Shown here: positions 8,858-16,680 of the stretch, piece after piece | Numbering within the stretch: position 1 is the first letter of the stretch | Layout of the letters: each line of letters starts with the position of its first letter | NCBI RefSeq assembly: GCF_010119385.1 | Contig: NZ_VFIE01000020.1 | Coordinates: 175,623 to 239,622 of the forward strand | Direction of reading: 5' to 3' | DNA length: 64,000 bases | Origin: Nesterenkonia haasae | GTDB lineage: Bacteria > Actinomycetota > Actinomycetes > Actinomycetales > Micrococcaceae | Translations under genes and position numbers: made by a program | The notes under the pieces: model-generated | Told to the model about the DNA's origin: nothing | Database searches by the model: none | Seen by the model: the letters and a program-made list of their open reading frames with translations, nothing else

Positions 8858-8933
8858 TTCACGTCGTTGGGTGGCTCCACTGTCCGGCGGCTCTCACCAA
8901 GTGTGAATACCGGCTGTAAGCCACGCCACATGA

Positions 8934-8950
8934 ATCTCATTCAATGAGAT
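8934..8950. promoter_or_regulatory. perfect palindrome ATCTCATTCAATGAGAT upstream of pobA
   Basis: This 17-bp perfect palindrome (8-bp arms, central C) lies 77 bp upstream of pobA and overlaps the end of the iclR gene. Its core CATT-N-AATG recurs upstream of pcaH at 10566-10576. It is a candidate operator for one of the two IclR regulators. This is inferred from symmetry and sharing. Confidence 0.5.
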
Positions 8951-9699
8951 ATCCATTGGGATGAAACGTCGCGTTGAATGCCTCGTGCGGCCACCAAGAG
9001 CATTTGAGCCCACGTTCCAGGTCGCGTCGCCGCGTCGTGATCATCGGTCACCACTCCCAGGGCCGCCATCACCGCCCCGTTACGGTGGCTGATCGGCACT
9101 GCCAAGCCCGTGACATCGGGTTCGATCGCGCCGGTCTGCGCGCAGAAACGCCGCCGTCGAATATCCTCCAGGCGCTCCTCCGTCAAAGCGACACCGTCCT
9201 CAGCCACCGCTGAAGCATGGCGGCGCCGGTACGACTCCCGGCGGTCGCTGGGCGCGTATGCCAACAGGACGATGCCGGTGGCCGACAGATGCAAAGGGAG
9301 CCGGCCTGCCACTCCGCCGTGGATCTCAGGTGCCCCTCTGCCGGATAGGCGATCGATGAAGAGCACCTCGTCATCCTCGATCACGCCCAACTGCACATGA
9401 TGACCGACCACTGCATGCACATCCGAGAGGTAGGGGCGGGCACGGATTGTCAGTTTCATAGTGGTGGAGGCTCGGTTCGTGATCTCCCAGAGCCGTGCGC
9501 CCACCATGTACCCACCGGGCAGTGCCTCAAGCCACCCGCGTGCGGCCATGTCCGTGCACAACCTGTGCGCGGTAGCCGGCGGAAGACCCGTACGCCGGGA
9601 GATCTCGGCGGCGGTGAGCGGACTATCGGCAGCGGAAAAGGCGTCCAGCACTCTGTCTAGACGTTCCAGCAGGGGCTCCCCTGTCGGTGAGTTCGCCAT
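8941..9699 (-). CDS. IclR-family transcriptional regulator (probable pobA regulator)
   Basis: The protein is 252 aa from the ATG at 9699, chosen because AGGG precedes it and because the neighbouring IclR protein also starts MANS. An in-frame GTG at 9708 is less likely. The N-terminal winged helix (about 10-70) includes TAAEISRRTGLPPATAHRL, and the C-terminal effector domain contains the typical GxGVALxEE-like segment. It is transcribed toward pobA with an 83-bp gap, suggesting it controls pobA in response to 4-hydroxybenzoate. It is a paralogue of the divergent IclR at 9783. Confidence 0.9.
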   Translation of the reverse strand: MANSPTGEPLLERLDRVLDAFSAADSPLTAAEISRRTGLPPATAHRLCTDMAARGWLEALPGGYMVGARLWEITNRASTTMKLTIRARPYLSDVHAVVGHHVQLGVIEDDEVLFIDRLSGRGAPEIHGGVAGRLPLHLSATGIVLLAYAPSDRRESYRRRHASAVAEDGVALTEERLEDIRRRRFCAQTGAIEPDVTGLAVPISHRNGAVMAALGVVTDDHDAATRPGTWAQMLLVAARGIQRDVSSQWISH

Positions 9700-9747
9700 A
9701 ATGACCACCCTACTGTCGTGACGTCGTCATAGGGCCAGTCTGCTATC

Positions 9748-9762
9748 CGGTCCACTGGACCG
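9748..9762. promoter_or_regulatory. palindrome CGGTCCACTGGACCG between divergent iclR genes
   Basis: A perfect 15-bp palindrome (7-bp arms, central C) sits 20 bp before the second iclR gene. Related cores occur upstream of pobA (TCCACTG, 8876-8882) and pcaH (CCACTGG, 10552-10558). It is a candidate autoregulatory IclR operator. Confidence 0.4.
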
Positions 9763-9782
9763 CCGAGCGTTAGGCTGAAGTC

Positions 9783-10520
9783 ATGGCCAACTCAGCCTCC
9801 GGCGAAGCCGTCCTCGAACGTGCCCTGCGTCTGCTGGAGGCTGTGGAGACTCTGTCTTCGCCCACAGTGGCGGGCCTGGTATCGGCTGCGGGGCTTCCAA
9901 GAACAACGGGGTACCGCCTGGTGAGTTCCCTGCGCGAACTCGGACTCATCACTATTTCCTCAGAGGGTGAGGTCTCCGTCGGAACAAGGTTGTGGGAACT
10001 GGCTCAGCAAGCTCCCATTAGTCGCACGCTCCGGGCGGCAGCGCTGCCTTTCATGCAGGACGTTAACTCCGTAGTTCAACAGACCACACAGCTGTCGGTC
10101 CTCACCCAGGAGGGTGTGCTGATCGTTGAGCGCCTCTCCCGTCATGGCGCAGTGGCCAACCCGGCGGAGGTAGCCGACACGATGCCCGCGCACCTGACGT
10201 CAATGGGCCATGTTCTGCTGGCCTTCTCGGATCCAGAAGTGGTCGAGGCATGGCACCAGAGCCAACCTCAAGACCCAATCGCTGAACGGCCGCAGCTGAG
10301 CCGTGAGCTGACAGATGTCCGGTCCCGGGGTCACTCAGTTCTCAAAGGGCTCATTAACGAGGAGACGGCAGGTCTTTCGGTACCGATTCTCGGCCCACGG
10401 CTCACTACGATTGCAGCGCTGACTGTGGTGGTTCCTCGCGATTCGCCCGACCTTCTGCAGTTTCTCGCCGCCCTGCAGACCGCCGCCCGGGGTATCGGCA
10501 GGGCACTTCGAGATAAGTGA
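9783..10520 (+). CDS. IclR-family transcriptional regulator (probable pca regulator)
   Basis: This 245-aa protein has an N-terminal helix-turn-helix (about residues 10-70, including V-S-A-A-G-L-P-R-T-T-G-Y-R-L) and an IclR effector domain. It lies just upstream of pcaH on the same strand and divergently from a second IclR with a closely similar N-terminus (MANS-x-(S/T)-GE-x-x-LER). IclR-type PcaR/PcaU proteins commonly control protocatechuate genes with 3-oxoadipate or protocatechuate as effector, so this is the likely local pca regulator. Which of the two regulators controls which operon cannot be settled from sequence. Confidence 0.9.
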   Translation: MANSASGEAVLERALRLLEAVETLSSPTVAGLVSAAGLPRTTGYRLVSSLRELGLITISSEGEVSVGTRLWELAQQAPISRTLRAAALPFMQDVNSVVQQTTQLSVLTQEGVLIVERLSRHGAVANPAEVADTMPAHLTSMGHVLLAFSDPEVVEAWHQSQPQDPIAERPQLSRELTDVRSRGHSVLKGLINEETAGLSVPILGPRLTTIAALTVVVPRDSPDLLQFLAALQTAARGIGRALRDK

Positions 10521-10562
10521 GCCTCCTAGGCAACCCTCGCACCACTGGCCTTGCTTTTCGCC

Positions 10563-10579
10563 GTCCCATTGAATGGAAC
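10563..10579. promoter_or_regulatory. candidate pca operator GTCCCATTGAATGGAAC
   Basis: This near-perfect 17-bp dyad (core CCATT-G-AATGG) lies about 100 bp upstream of pcaH. It shares CATT-N-AATG with the palindrome upstream of pobA. It probably binds an IclR regulator; position and symmetry are the only evidence. Confidence 0.45.
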
Positions 10580-10675
10580 AGTGGTGGACCTTGGGCGCTG
10601 AAAGACACAGACTGTGTGAGCAACATCTCATTGGCGGCGACGTAGCACGCCGCGCCATCGTTAAGGAGTGAACCA

Positions 10676-11470
10676 TTGGGTCAGATGAACACCAACCCGG
10701 ATGCGGCCGTAGCCTCCCAGGAGGAAATCAGCGCCGAAATCTCCGCCCTGCACCAGGAGTATGAACGCTCCAAGTCTCAGGGGGGAGCCGAGGAGACCAA
10801 TGTGCGGCTGAATTTTCCTCCCTACCGCAGTTCACTGCTCCGCCACCCCACTAAGTCCCTGCACCATGCTGACCCGGAAGAGATCGAGCTGCACAGTCCC
10901 GCCTTTGGGGACCGGGATGTCTCTCCGCTGGAGGCGGACCTGACGATCCAACATGGCGGGGAGCCGATCGGAGAGCGGATTGTCGTCGTCGGGCGAGTGA
11001 TCGACGCTGACGGGCATCCCGTGCCTCACCAATTGGTGGAGGTGTGGCAGGCCAACGCCGCTGGGCGTTATATCCATAAGCGGGATCAGCACCCGGCGCC
11101 CATAGACCCCAACTTCACTGGTGTCGGCCGCATCCTCACCAACGCCAACGGTGAATACTCTTTCACCACCATCAAGCCGGCGCCCTACCCGTGGAAGAAT
11201 CACCACAATGCGTGGCGTTCGGCCCACATACACTTCTCACTGTTCGGTACCGCGTTCACCCAGCGGATCGTGACACAAATGTACTTTCCTGGCGATCCGC
11301 TGTTCGACCTTGATCCCATCTATCAGTCGATCACCGATCCGGCAGCCCGCGACCGCCTGGTCGCCCAGTACGACCACACTGTGTCTCAGCACGAATGGAA
11401 CACCGGCTACCGCTGGGACATTGTGCTCAGCGGCACCAACAGAACATGGACCGAGCAGGAGGAGCAGTGA
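10676..11470 (+). CDS. pcaH: protocatechuate 3,4-dioxygenase beta subunit
   Basis: The 264-aa protein is the iron-bearing subunit of the intradiol dioxygenase that cleaves protocatechuate to 3-carboxy-cis,cis-muconate. It contains the family core LVEVWQANAAGRY and the W-R-S-A-H-I-H-F segment holding two His iron ligands; Tyr residues upstream supply the others. The TTG at 10676 is preferred because AAGGAG lies 7 nt upstream; an ATG three codons later (10685) has worse spacing. It is followed at once by pcaG, with which it forms the (alpha-beta)n-Fe enzyme. Confidence 0.94.
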   Translation: MGQMNTNPDAAVASQEEISAEISALHQEYERSKSQGGAEETNVRLNFPPYRSSLLRHPTKSLHHADPEEIELHSPAFGDRDVSPLEADLTIQHGGEPIGERIVVVGRVIDADGHPVPHQLVEVWQANAAGRYIHKRDQHPAPIDPNFTGVGRILTNANGEYSFTTIKPAPYPWKNHHNAWRSAHIHFSLFGTAFTQRIVTQMYFPGDPLFDLDPIYQSITDPAARDRLVAQYDHTVSQHEWNTGYRWDIVLSGTNRTWTEQEEQ

Positions 11471-11472
11471 CC

Positions 11473-12057
11473 ATGGACCTGACCCCGACCCCCGCACAGA
11501 CAGTCGGACCCTTCTACGGATTCGCGCTGCCATTCGAAGGCGGCGAACAGCTTGTGAGCCGGTCCCACCCGGCGGCGGTGCGCTTCCATGGGACCGTGTT
11601 CGACGGTGAGGGCGCGCCAATTCCCGACGCTCTGATCGAGATCTGGCAGGCAGACGAGGCTGGCCGGATCCCCCGCGAGGAAGGCTCCCTGAACCGCGAT
11701 GGTTACACCTTCACCGGGTGGGGCCGGACCTCGGTAGACAATAATGGGCACTACAGCTTCACCACGGTGGAACCTGCAGCGCTGCGTCAAGGCTCGGCCC
11801 CCTACATCCTGGTGGCCGTCTTTGCCCGCGGCCTGCTGGACCGGCTGTATACGCGCGCCTACCTGCCGGATGACAATCAGGCACTCACCGCTGATCCGCT
11901 CGTGGCCAGCGTGCCAGCTGACCGGAGGGACACCTTGATCTGCGAACGCGACGACCAGGGCAATCTGCGCTTCGACATTCACCTCCAGGGAGAGAATGAG
12001 ACAGTGTTCCTGACATATCCGAATACACCGCAGGTGACTGGACCCATCGACGACTAA
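11473..12057 (+). CDS. pcaG: protocatechuate 3,4-dioxygenase alpha subunit
   Basis: The protein is 194 aa from the ATG at 11473, with GGAG 8 nt upstream, inside the end of pcaH. It begins with the alpha-subunit hallmark TPAQTVGPFYGFALPF and shares the beta-fold segment LIEIWQADEAGRI and DNNGHYSFTTV with PcaH. It lacks the W-R-x-x-H-I-H iron motif, as expected for the non-catalytic alpha chain. The 2-nt gap from pcaH indicates co-translation in equal amounts. Confidence 0.94.
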   Translation: MDLTPTPAQTVGPFYGFALPFEGGEQLVSRSHPAAVRFHGTVFDGEGAPIPDALIEIWQADEAGRIPREEGSLNRDGYTFTGWGRTSVDNNGHYSFTTVEPAALRQGSAPYILVAVFARGLLDRLYTRAYLPDDNQALTADPLVASVPADRRDTLICERDDQGNLRFDIHLQGENETVFLTYPNTPQVTGPIDD

Positions 12058-12093
12058 CGCTGCACCTTGAATCTGCCCCATCAGAGGAGAACC

Positions 12094-13509
12094 ATGACAG
12101 CTGGCAGCAGTATTCTCAATCCGCTGTGGTCAGGCACCGAGATCGCTCGGGCCACCGCGGATGGTGCCGTACTGTCTGCTCTGTTGAGGGTGGAGGCAGC
12201 CTGGGGTGGCGTGCTCGCTGAGGCCGGTGTGGCTTCCGAAGCCAGTGCGGAGCAGGTGCGCTCCATCAGCATTGACCCGCACGGGGCAGGTCTGCGTTCG
12301 GATGTCTTGGCTGATGCGGCCTCCGGGGGCGGCAACCCCGTGATCCCTCTGTTGGCTGAGGTGCGTCGGGTGCTGGCTGCACGCAAAGCCGACGACGACG
12401 CCCTACACCGCTCTGCCACCAGTCAAGACATTCTTGATACCGCGTTGGTGATTGTGCTGCGCGAGGGCGCAGACATCGTGCTCGGCGATATTCGCCGCAT
12501 CGCCGCAGCACTCTCTCAGCTCAGCGCGGACCACCGCGCAACGGTGTGTGTGGCACGGACTCTCACCCAACACGCCCTGCCCACCACGGTGGGGTTGCGC
12601 ATGGCTGGCTGGTTGGACGGCGTCGTACGCAGCGCCGAGCGCCTTGAGGTAGCCCGTGCAGGTCTCAGGCTTCAATGGGGCGGAGCTGCAGGTACCCAGG
12701 CTGCTCTTGTCGACATTCTAGGACAGGCTGAACCGAGCGGATCCACGACTGCGAGCGCCGGTGAACTGACTGAACAGTTGGCGCAGGTGCTGAATCTCGC
12801 TCCGATGACCCGGCCTTGGCACACTCAGCGGCAATCGATTCTTGAGATCAGCTCAGCGCTTGCAGGGGTCGTGGCGGCACTGGGCAAGGCGGCAGCAGAC
12901 GTGCTGACCCTGCAGCGTCCTGAAATCGGTGAGCTGCGAGAACCTCGGGGCCCCGGACGCGGTGGTTCCTCTGCCATGCCGCAGAAGCGCAACCCGGTGC
13001 TGTCAACGCTGATTCGGTCTGCTGCGCTGAGTGCCCCGGGGTCGCTCGCCACTTTGCACCACAGCGCGGCAGCTGCTGTCGATGAACGTCCCGATGGGGG
13101 CTGGCAGGCGGAGTGGCCCCAGCTCATGGAACTTCTCCGGCTTGCTGGCGGCGCGGCATTGCGGGGTGCTGAGCTCTTCGAAGGACTTGAGGTCCTCCCG
13201 CAGGCCGTGGCGCAGAATCTGGCCCAGAGCGGTGATGCGCTGCTGAGCGAACGCATCGTGAGTCGCCTCGGGCACCGCACTCCGGGGGGTCCAGCGGCAC
13301 TGAAAACCGTGCTCGCTGAGTCTGCTGTGACCGGCACCCCTTTGCGGAGTGCCCTTCGGAAAGTTTTCACCACGGCCGAGCTGGCGGCCGATGAACTGGA
13401 CCAGCTCCTGGACCCTGAGCTCTACCTGGGCCGCACCCAGGAGTTCATCGACGCTTCCCTTAACGCGGCAAACAGCTTCCTCACGAACTCCGAAAGGATG
13501 ATCCGATGA
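12094..13509 (+). CDS. pcaB: 3-carboxy-cis,cis-muconate cycloisomerase
   Basis: This 471-aa member of the fumarase/aspartase superfamily converts 3-carboxymuconate to 4-carboxymuconolactone. The signature loop GGSSAMPQKRNPV lies about two-thirds along, and an earlier HRSATSQDILDT segment carries conserved superfamily residues. The ATG at 12094 has AGAGGAG just upstream, whereas an in-frame TTG at 12067 has no site. It overlaps the next gene (pcaD) by 4 nt. Confidence 0.94.
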   Translation: MTAGSSILNPLWSGTEIARATADGAVLSALLRVEAAWGGVLAEAGVASEASAEQVRSISIDPHGAGLRSDVLADAASGGGNPVIPLLAEVRRVLAARKADDDALHRSATSQDILDTALVIVLREGADIVLGDIRRIAAALSQLSADHRATVCVARTLTQHALPTTVGLRMAGWLDGVVRSAERLEVARAGLRLQWGGAAGTQAALVDILGQAEPSGSTTASAGELTEQLAQVLNLAPMTRPWHTQRQSILEISSALAGVVAALGKAAADVLTLQRPEIGELREPRGPGRGGSSAMPQKRNPVLSTLIRSAALSAPGSLATLHHSAAAAVDERPDGGWQAEWPQLMELLRLAGGAALRGAELFEGLEVLPQAVAQNLAQSGDALLSERIVSRLGHRTPGGPAALKTVLAESAVTGTPLRSALRKVFTTAELAADELDQLLDPELYLGRTQEFIDASLNAANSFLTNSERMIR

Positions 13510-14333
13510 CGGCCGAACCGCTGAACATCACTTCCACTCTGCTGGCAGGTGATCCGGCCGAGCTTGCGACGGGCGTCCGGCCAATCCTGCTTGCGGGTCC
13601 CTCACTGGGCACCAGTGTTGAGGCCGTGTGGGGCCCCGCCATTGCGCATCTGGAGAGAGATTTTCTGGTCATCGGTTGGGACCTCCCAGGTCACGGACGC
13701 AGCGAGCCCACTGTTGCGCCCTTCACTATGGAGGAGCTCGCCGATGCAGTTGAGGCATCATTGGCCCGGCTCATCAAGGAACATCACGTGCCTGCGACCA
13801 CACCCATCATGGCCGCAGGTGTCTCTATCGCCGGTGCGGTGGCACTGACTCTCGCGCTGCGCAAGGACACTCGGATCAACCGGTTGTCCGCAGTGTGCAC
13901 CGCTGCCAAGATCGGAACCCCCGAGTCATGGGCCGAACGCGCAGAACTGGTCGAGCGGGCGGGGACTCCCACAATGGTAGAGGGTGCCGCCGCGCGGTGG
14001 TTTGCCCCCGGATTCATGTCCCGGAAACCCGCGGTCAGCACCGCGATTCTCAGTTCCCTGCAGTACACAGACCGTCATTCCTACGCTCATGCCTGCCATG
14101 CCCTGGGTGGTTATGACCTCACCGGGGAGATGAAGAATCTGGCGCGCCCGCTGTTGCTCATTCATGGTGCCGAAGACCCAGTGTGCTCGCCTGCGGAAGC
14201 GGACGCCATCGTGAACACCTGCAGCGCTGGGGCTGACGTGAGGGCTGTGACATTGGACAGTGTGGCGCATTTGGCTCCCGCGGAAGCGCCGGAAGAGACC
14301 GCCCGACTACTTGTGGAGTTCCTCAATGCCTGA
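13506..14333 (+). CDS. pcaD: 3-oxoadipate enol-lactonase
   Basis: The 275-aa alpha/beta hydrolase opens 3-oxoadipate enol-lactone to 3-oxoadipate. Visible landmarks are a GWDLPGHGRS strand-turn, the nucleophile elbow GVSIAG (usual Gly replaced by Ala), LLIHGAEDPV with the acid, and a C-terminal SVAHLAP with the catalytic His. It overlaps pcaB by 4 nt and pcaC by 8 nt. In many actinobacteria PcaD and PcaC are fused as PcaL; here they are separate overlapping genes. Confidence 0.9.
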   Translation: MTAEPLNITSTLLAGDPAELATGVRPILLAGPSLGTSVEAVWGPAIAHLERDFLVIGWDLPGHGRSEPTVAPFTMEELADAVEASLARLIKEHHVPATTPIMAAGVSIAGAVALTLALRKDTRINRLSAVCTAAKIGTPESWAERAELVERAGTPTMVEGAAARWFAPGFMSRKPAVSTAILSSLQYTDRHSYAHACHALGGYDLTGEMKNLARPLLLIHGAEDPVCSPAEADAIVNTCSAGADVRAVTLDSVAHLAPAEAPEETARLLVEFLNA

Positions 14334-14730
14334 GCCAGACCATAACCAGCAGGATAAAACCTACGCTGAGGGCATGCGCGTCCGGCGCGAGGTGCTCTCA
14401 GATGCCCATGTGGAAAGGGCCGAGGCCAAGAAAGACAGTTTCACTGAGGACTTCCAGGAACTCATCACACGCTATGCCTGGGGCAGCATTTGGAACCGCC
14501 CGGGCTTGCCACGGACGACTCGCTCAGCTATTACTCTGACGGCGATGATCGCTGGGGGTTACTGGGAGGAGCTGGAGATGCACATCCGGGCGGCCCTACG
14601 CAACGGCATGGCCTCGGATGAGATCAAGGAAGTGTTCTTGCAGGCGGCCATCTACTGCTCAGTGCCTGCTGCAAACGTGGCCTTCGGAATCGGTCAGCGA
14701 GTGATAGCTGAAGAACTGCCCAACGGCTGA
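14326..14730 (+). CDS. pcaC: 4-carboxymuconolactone decarboxylase
   Basis: This 134-aa protein of the CMD/AhpD-like fold converts 4-carboxymuconolactone to the enol-lactone used by PcaD. It shows the family pattern GMRVRREVLSDAHVERA, T-R-Y-A-W-G-x-x-W-x-R-P-G-L, and a conserved EVFLQAAIYCSVPAAN helix. The start at 14326 lies inside the end of pcaD and was chosen because an upstream in-frame ATG would encode a foreign-looking leader. It ends the pcaHGBDC operon. Confidence 0.93.
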   Translation: MPEPDHNQQDKTYAEGMRVRREVLSDAHVERAEAKKDSFTEDFQELITRYAWGSIWNRPGLPRTTRSAITLTAMIAGGYWEELEMHIRAALRNGMASDEIKEVFLQAAIYCSVPAANVAFGIGQRVIAEELPNG

Positions 14731-14759
14731 GCCCTTCACGCTTCCTGACTCACTCTGCT

Positions 14760-16013
14760 TCAGCCTCGTGGTTTCATCCGACTGTTCGGCAGCGCAGGAG
14801 CCGGCAACGGTGCCGCTTGACCGGGAGGAAAGTCCCCGAACTGCGGGAATGGCGTGCCGTCGCGGTACCGCGCGCCCGCGAGCGCATCCCGCAGGTCTCC
14901 GGCGACCGGCTCACCCAAAGCACCGGGGGCGACGTCGACCTCCTCCTGCGTGCCATCGGGCTGCGAGGCCTGCTCAGTCCGTGAATCAGACGACGCCGCC
15001 TGGGGCAGCTTCAGTTTCATAGGCGAGTCATCTGCGGGGGCTTCGAACCCCATCTCCGACTGATAGGCCGCCCGGTAGGCAGCAACCTCCTCATGAGACC
15101 GACCCACAAAGTTCCACCACATCACAATCTGCTCATTCAGCGGTTCCCCACCGATCAGCAGCGCCAGTACCGGCTCATCATGCGCTTGAAGCCTCAGCAC
15201 CTCCGGGCCAGGATCCACCACCGCCAGGTGGTCAACCGGGACCTCGGAATCATTGAAGCTGACAGCCCCTGAGACGCGCAGCAAAGCATGTTCATGACCT
15301 TCGGGAACAGCTATGTCGAGGGTGCTGCCCGGCTCCATGCGAATTTCTGCGCCGGTGAGCGGGATGTATGTCTTCACAGGTGAGCGGTGGCCCAGCAGAT
15401 CACCGATGAAGACCCTCACCTCCCAGCCCTCGCCACTGACCGGTTGGGGGTTGTGAGTCTCGAGGCTGGGTTCTACGAACCGGTGCTCATTGGGGAAGGC
15501 ATACCAAAGCTGGGCCCCGTGGAGCACCGTGGTGTCTGCGGTGGAGTACTCTGAGTGGCTGATGCCGCGTCCGGCGTTCATGAGGGCCACTTCTCCGGGG
15601 CGGACTGTGGCCCAGTTTCCGGCGGAATCCATATGGTCAATCCGGCCGGAGAACAACCAGGAGCAGGTGGCCAAACCCGTATGCGGATGCCGAGGGACCC
15701 GCATGGGGGTCGCCGCAGTGAGGTCATCGGGACCATAGAAGTCCAAGAAACACCAAGCCCCCACTAGGGACCTGGCGCGTTGAGGCATAGTCCGTCGCAC
15801 GTGCATGGCCCGCGGACCACCGAGAGGCACCTGCCTGGGCTCCAAGAGCTGAACTCCACTTGGGGTATCGGTGATGCCCGGACTGAGCTGTCCCTCAGCG
15901 GGTGAAGACAGAGTCCGGGATTTTACGTCGTGCTGTAGATCTGAATCAGGCTCGAAAGTGTGCGGGCCATTGATGCACACCTGTTCGGTGGGACGAGCTT
16001 CCGTGTTGCTCAT
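14760..16013 (-). CDS. pirin-family protein
   Basis: The 417-aa protein is a bicupin of the pirin family. The N-terminal cupin has the metal-site motifs HPHTGLAT and G-I-S-H-S-E, and the second cupin carries the typical ALLIGGEPLNE. Pirins bind iron; some act as quercetin dioxygenases or redox sensors. It is longer than the usual 230-300 aa because of an N-terminal extension of about 50 residues and a Pro-rich C-terminal tail of about 90. A strong AGGAGG precedes the ATG. The upstream region holds a 16-bp palindrome also found before the luciferase-like gene at 25.1 kb, hinting at redox or electrophile control. Confidence 0.9.
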   Translation of the reverse strand: MSNTEARPTEQVCINGPHTFEPDSDLQHDVKSRTLSSPAEGQLSPGITDTPSGVQLLEPRQVPLGGPRAMHVRRTMPQRARSLVGAWCFLDFYGPDDLTAATPMRVPRHPHTGLATCSWLFSGRIDHMDSAGNWATVRPGEVALMNAGRGISHSEYSTADTTVLHGAQLWYAFPNEHRFVEPSLETHNPQPVSGEGWEVRVFIGDLLGHRSPVKTYIPLTGAEIRMEPGSTLDIAVPEGHEHALLRVSGAVSFNDSEVPVDHLAVVDPGPEVLRLQAHDEPVLALLIGGEPLNEQIVMWWNFVGRSHEEVAAYRAAYQSEMGFEAPADDSPMKLKLPQAASSDSRTEQASQPDGTQEEVDVAPGALGEPVAGDLRDALAGARYRDGTPFPQFGDFPPGQAAPLPAPALPNSRMKPRG

Positions 16014-16026
16014 GGGCCCTCCTAGG

Positions 16027-16089
16027 GGCGTCGCTGAACGGGTACCCAGACTACTATTTCAAATTTGAAATGTCCCGTTCAGCGACGCC
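16027..16089. terminator. 16-bp perfect inverted repeat between ohr and the pirin gene
   Basis: GGCGTCGCTGAACGGG (16027-16042) is perfectly repeated in inverse at 16074-16089, with a 31-nt loop. It lies 12 nt after the ohr stop and could terminate ohr transcription, although no run of T follows. The loop holds the operator-like palindrome at 16056-16071 and part of the pirin promoter region, so the hairpin may also have a regulatory role. Confidence 0.5.
16056..16071. promoter_or_regulatory. operator-like palindrome ATTTCAAATTTGAAAT upstream of the pirin gene
   Basis: This perfect 16-bp palindrome is centred about 50 bp upstream of the pirin ATG. Its 12-bp core TTCAAATTTGAA is repeated exactly at 25003-25014 before a flavin oxidoreductase. 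A MarR-type redox regulator is a plausible ligand; no such gene is visible in this window. Confidence 0.55.
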
Positions 16090-16101
16090 TTGAAGGAGAA
16101 A

Positions 16102-16530
16102 TCAGTCGTCGGAGACGGTGATTTCTACGTCAATGTTGCCGCGGGTGGCCTTCGAGTAGGGGCAGAAGTCATGCGCCTTCTGCGCAAGGTCTTCAGCTGT
16201 GTCCTTATCCACACTGGGCAGGACGACTTCAATGGTCGCGGTCAGCGCCATGCCACCGGCGTCGTCGCCACCGATGCCAATCTTGACACCGACTGAGGAG
16301 TCACTGACGTCCACATCGGCCTCACCAGCCATCTTGCGCAGTGCACCGTGGTAGCAGGCGGCGTAACCGGCTGCGAAGAGTTCCTCCGGATTGTTTCCGT
16401 CACCTGAGCCACCCAGTTCCTTGGGAGCAGCCAGTTTCAGGTCCAGTGACCCGTCGGCAGTCTTGACCTGCCCGTTGCGGCCATCGCCGCTCGCGAGCGC
16501 CTCTGCGGTGTACTTAACGTCTACTGCCAT
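16102..16530 (-). CDS. ohr: organic hydroperoxide resistance protein (Ohr/OsmC family)
   Basis: This 142-aa OsmC-superfamily thiol peroxidase reduces organic hydroperoxides. It shows the Ohr pattern N-P-E-E-L-F-A-A-G-Y-A-A-C-Y-H-G-A with the peroxidatic Cys, and AHDFCPYSKATRGN with the resolving Cys. AAGGA seven bases upstream supports the ATG. It lies upstream of and in line with the pirin gene, but a long inverted repeat separates them. Confidence 0.93.
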   Translation of the reverse strand: MAVDVKYTAEALASGDGRNGQVKTADGSLDLKLAAPKELGGSGDGNNPEELFAAGYAACYHGALRKMAGEADVDVSDSSVGVKIGIGGDDAGGMALTATIEVVLPSVDKDTAEDLAQKAHDFCPYSKATRGNIDVEITVSDD

Positions 16531-16680
16531 GAGTGGTTCCTTTCGAACGATTTCTGTGACGAGCCGCGCGTGGCGTCGTCGCTGTCTTACTCTCCTACAC
16601 CACCACAGTATGGACCGACTGGCTAGTGGTTGAGTTCAGCGGTGCGCGGATACGCCTCGTCAGTGGCAGAATTGGAGCCT

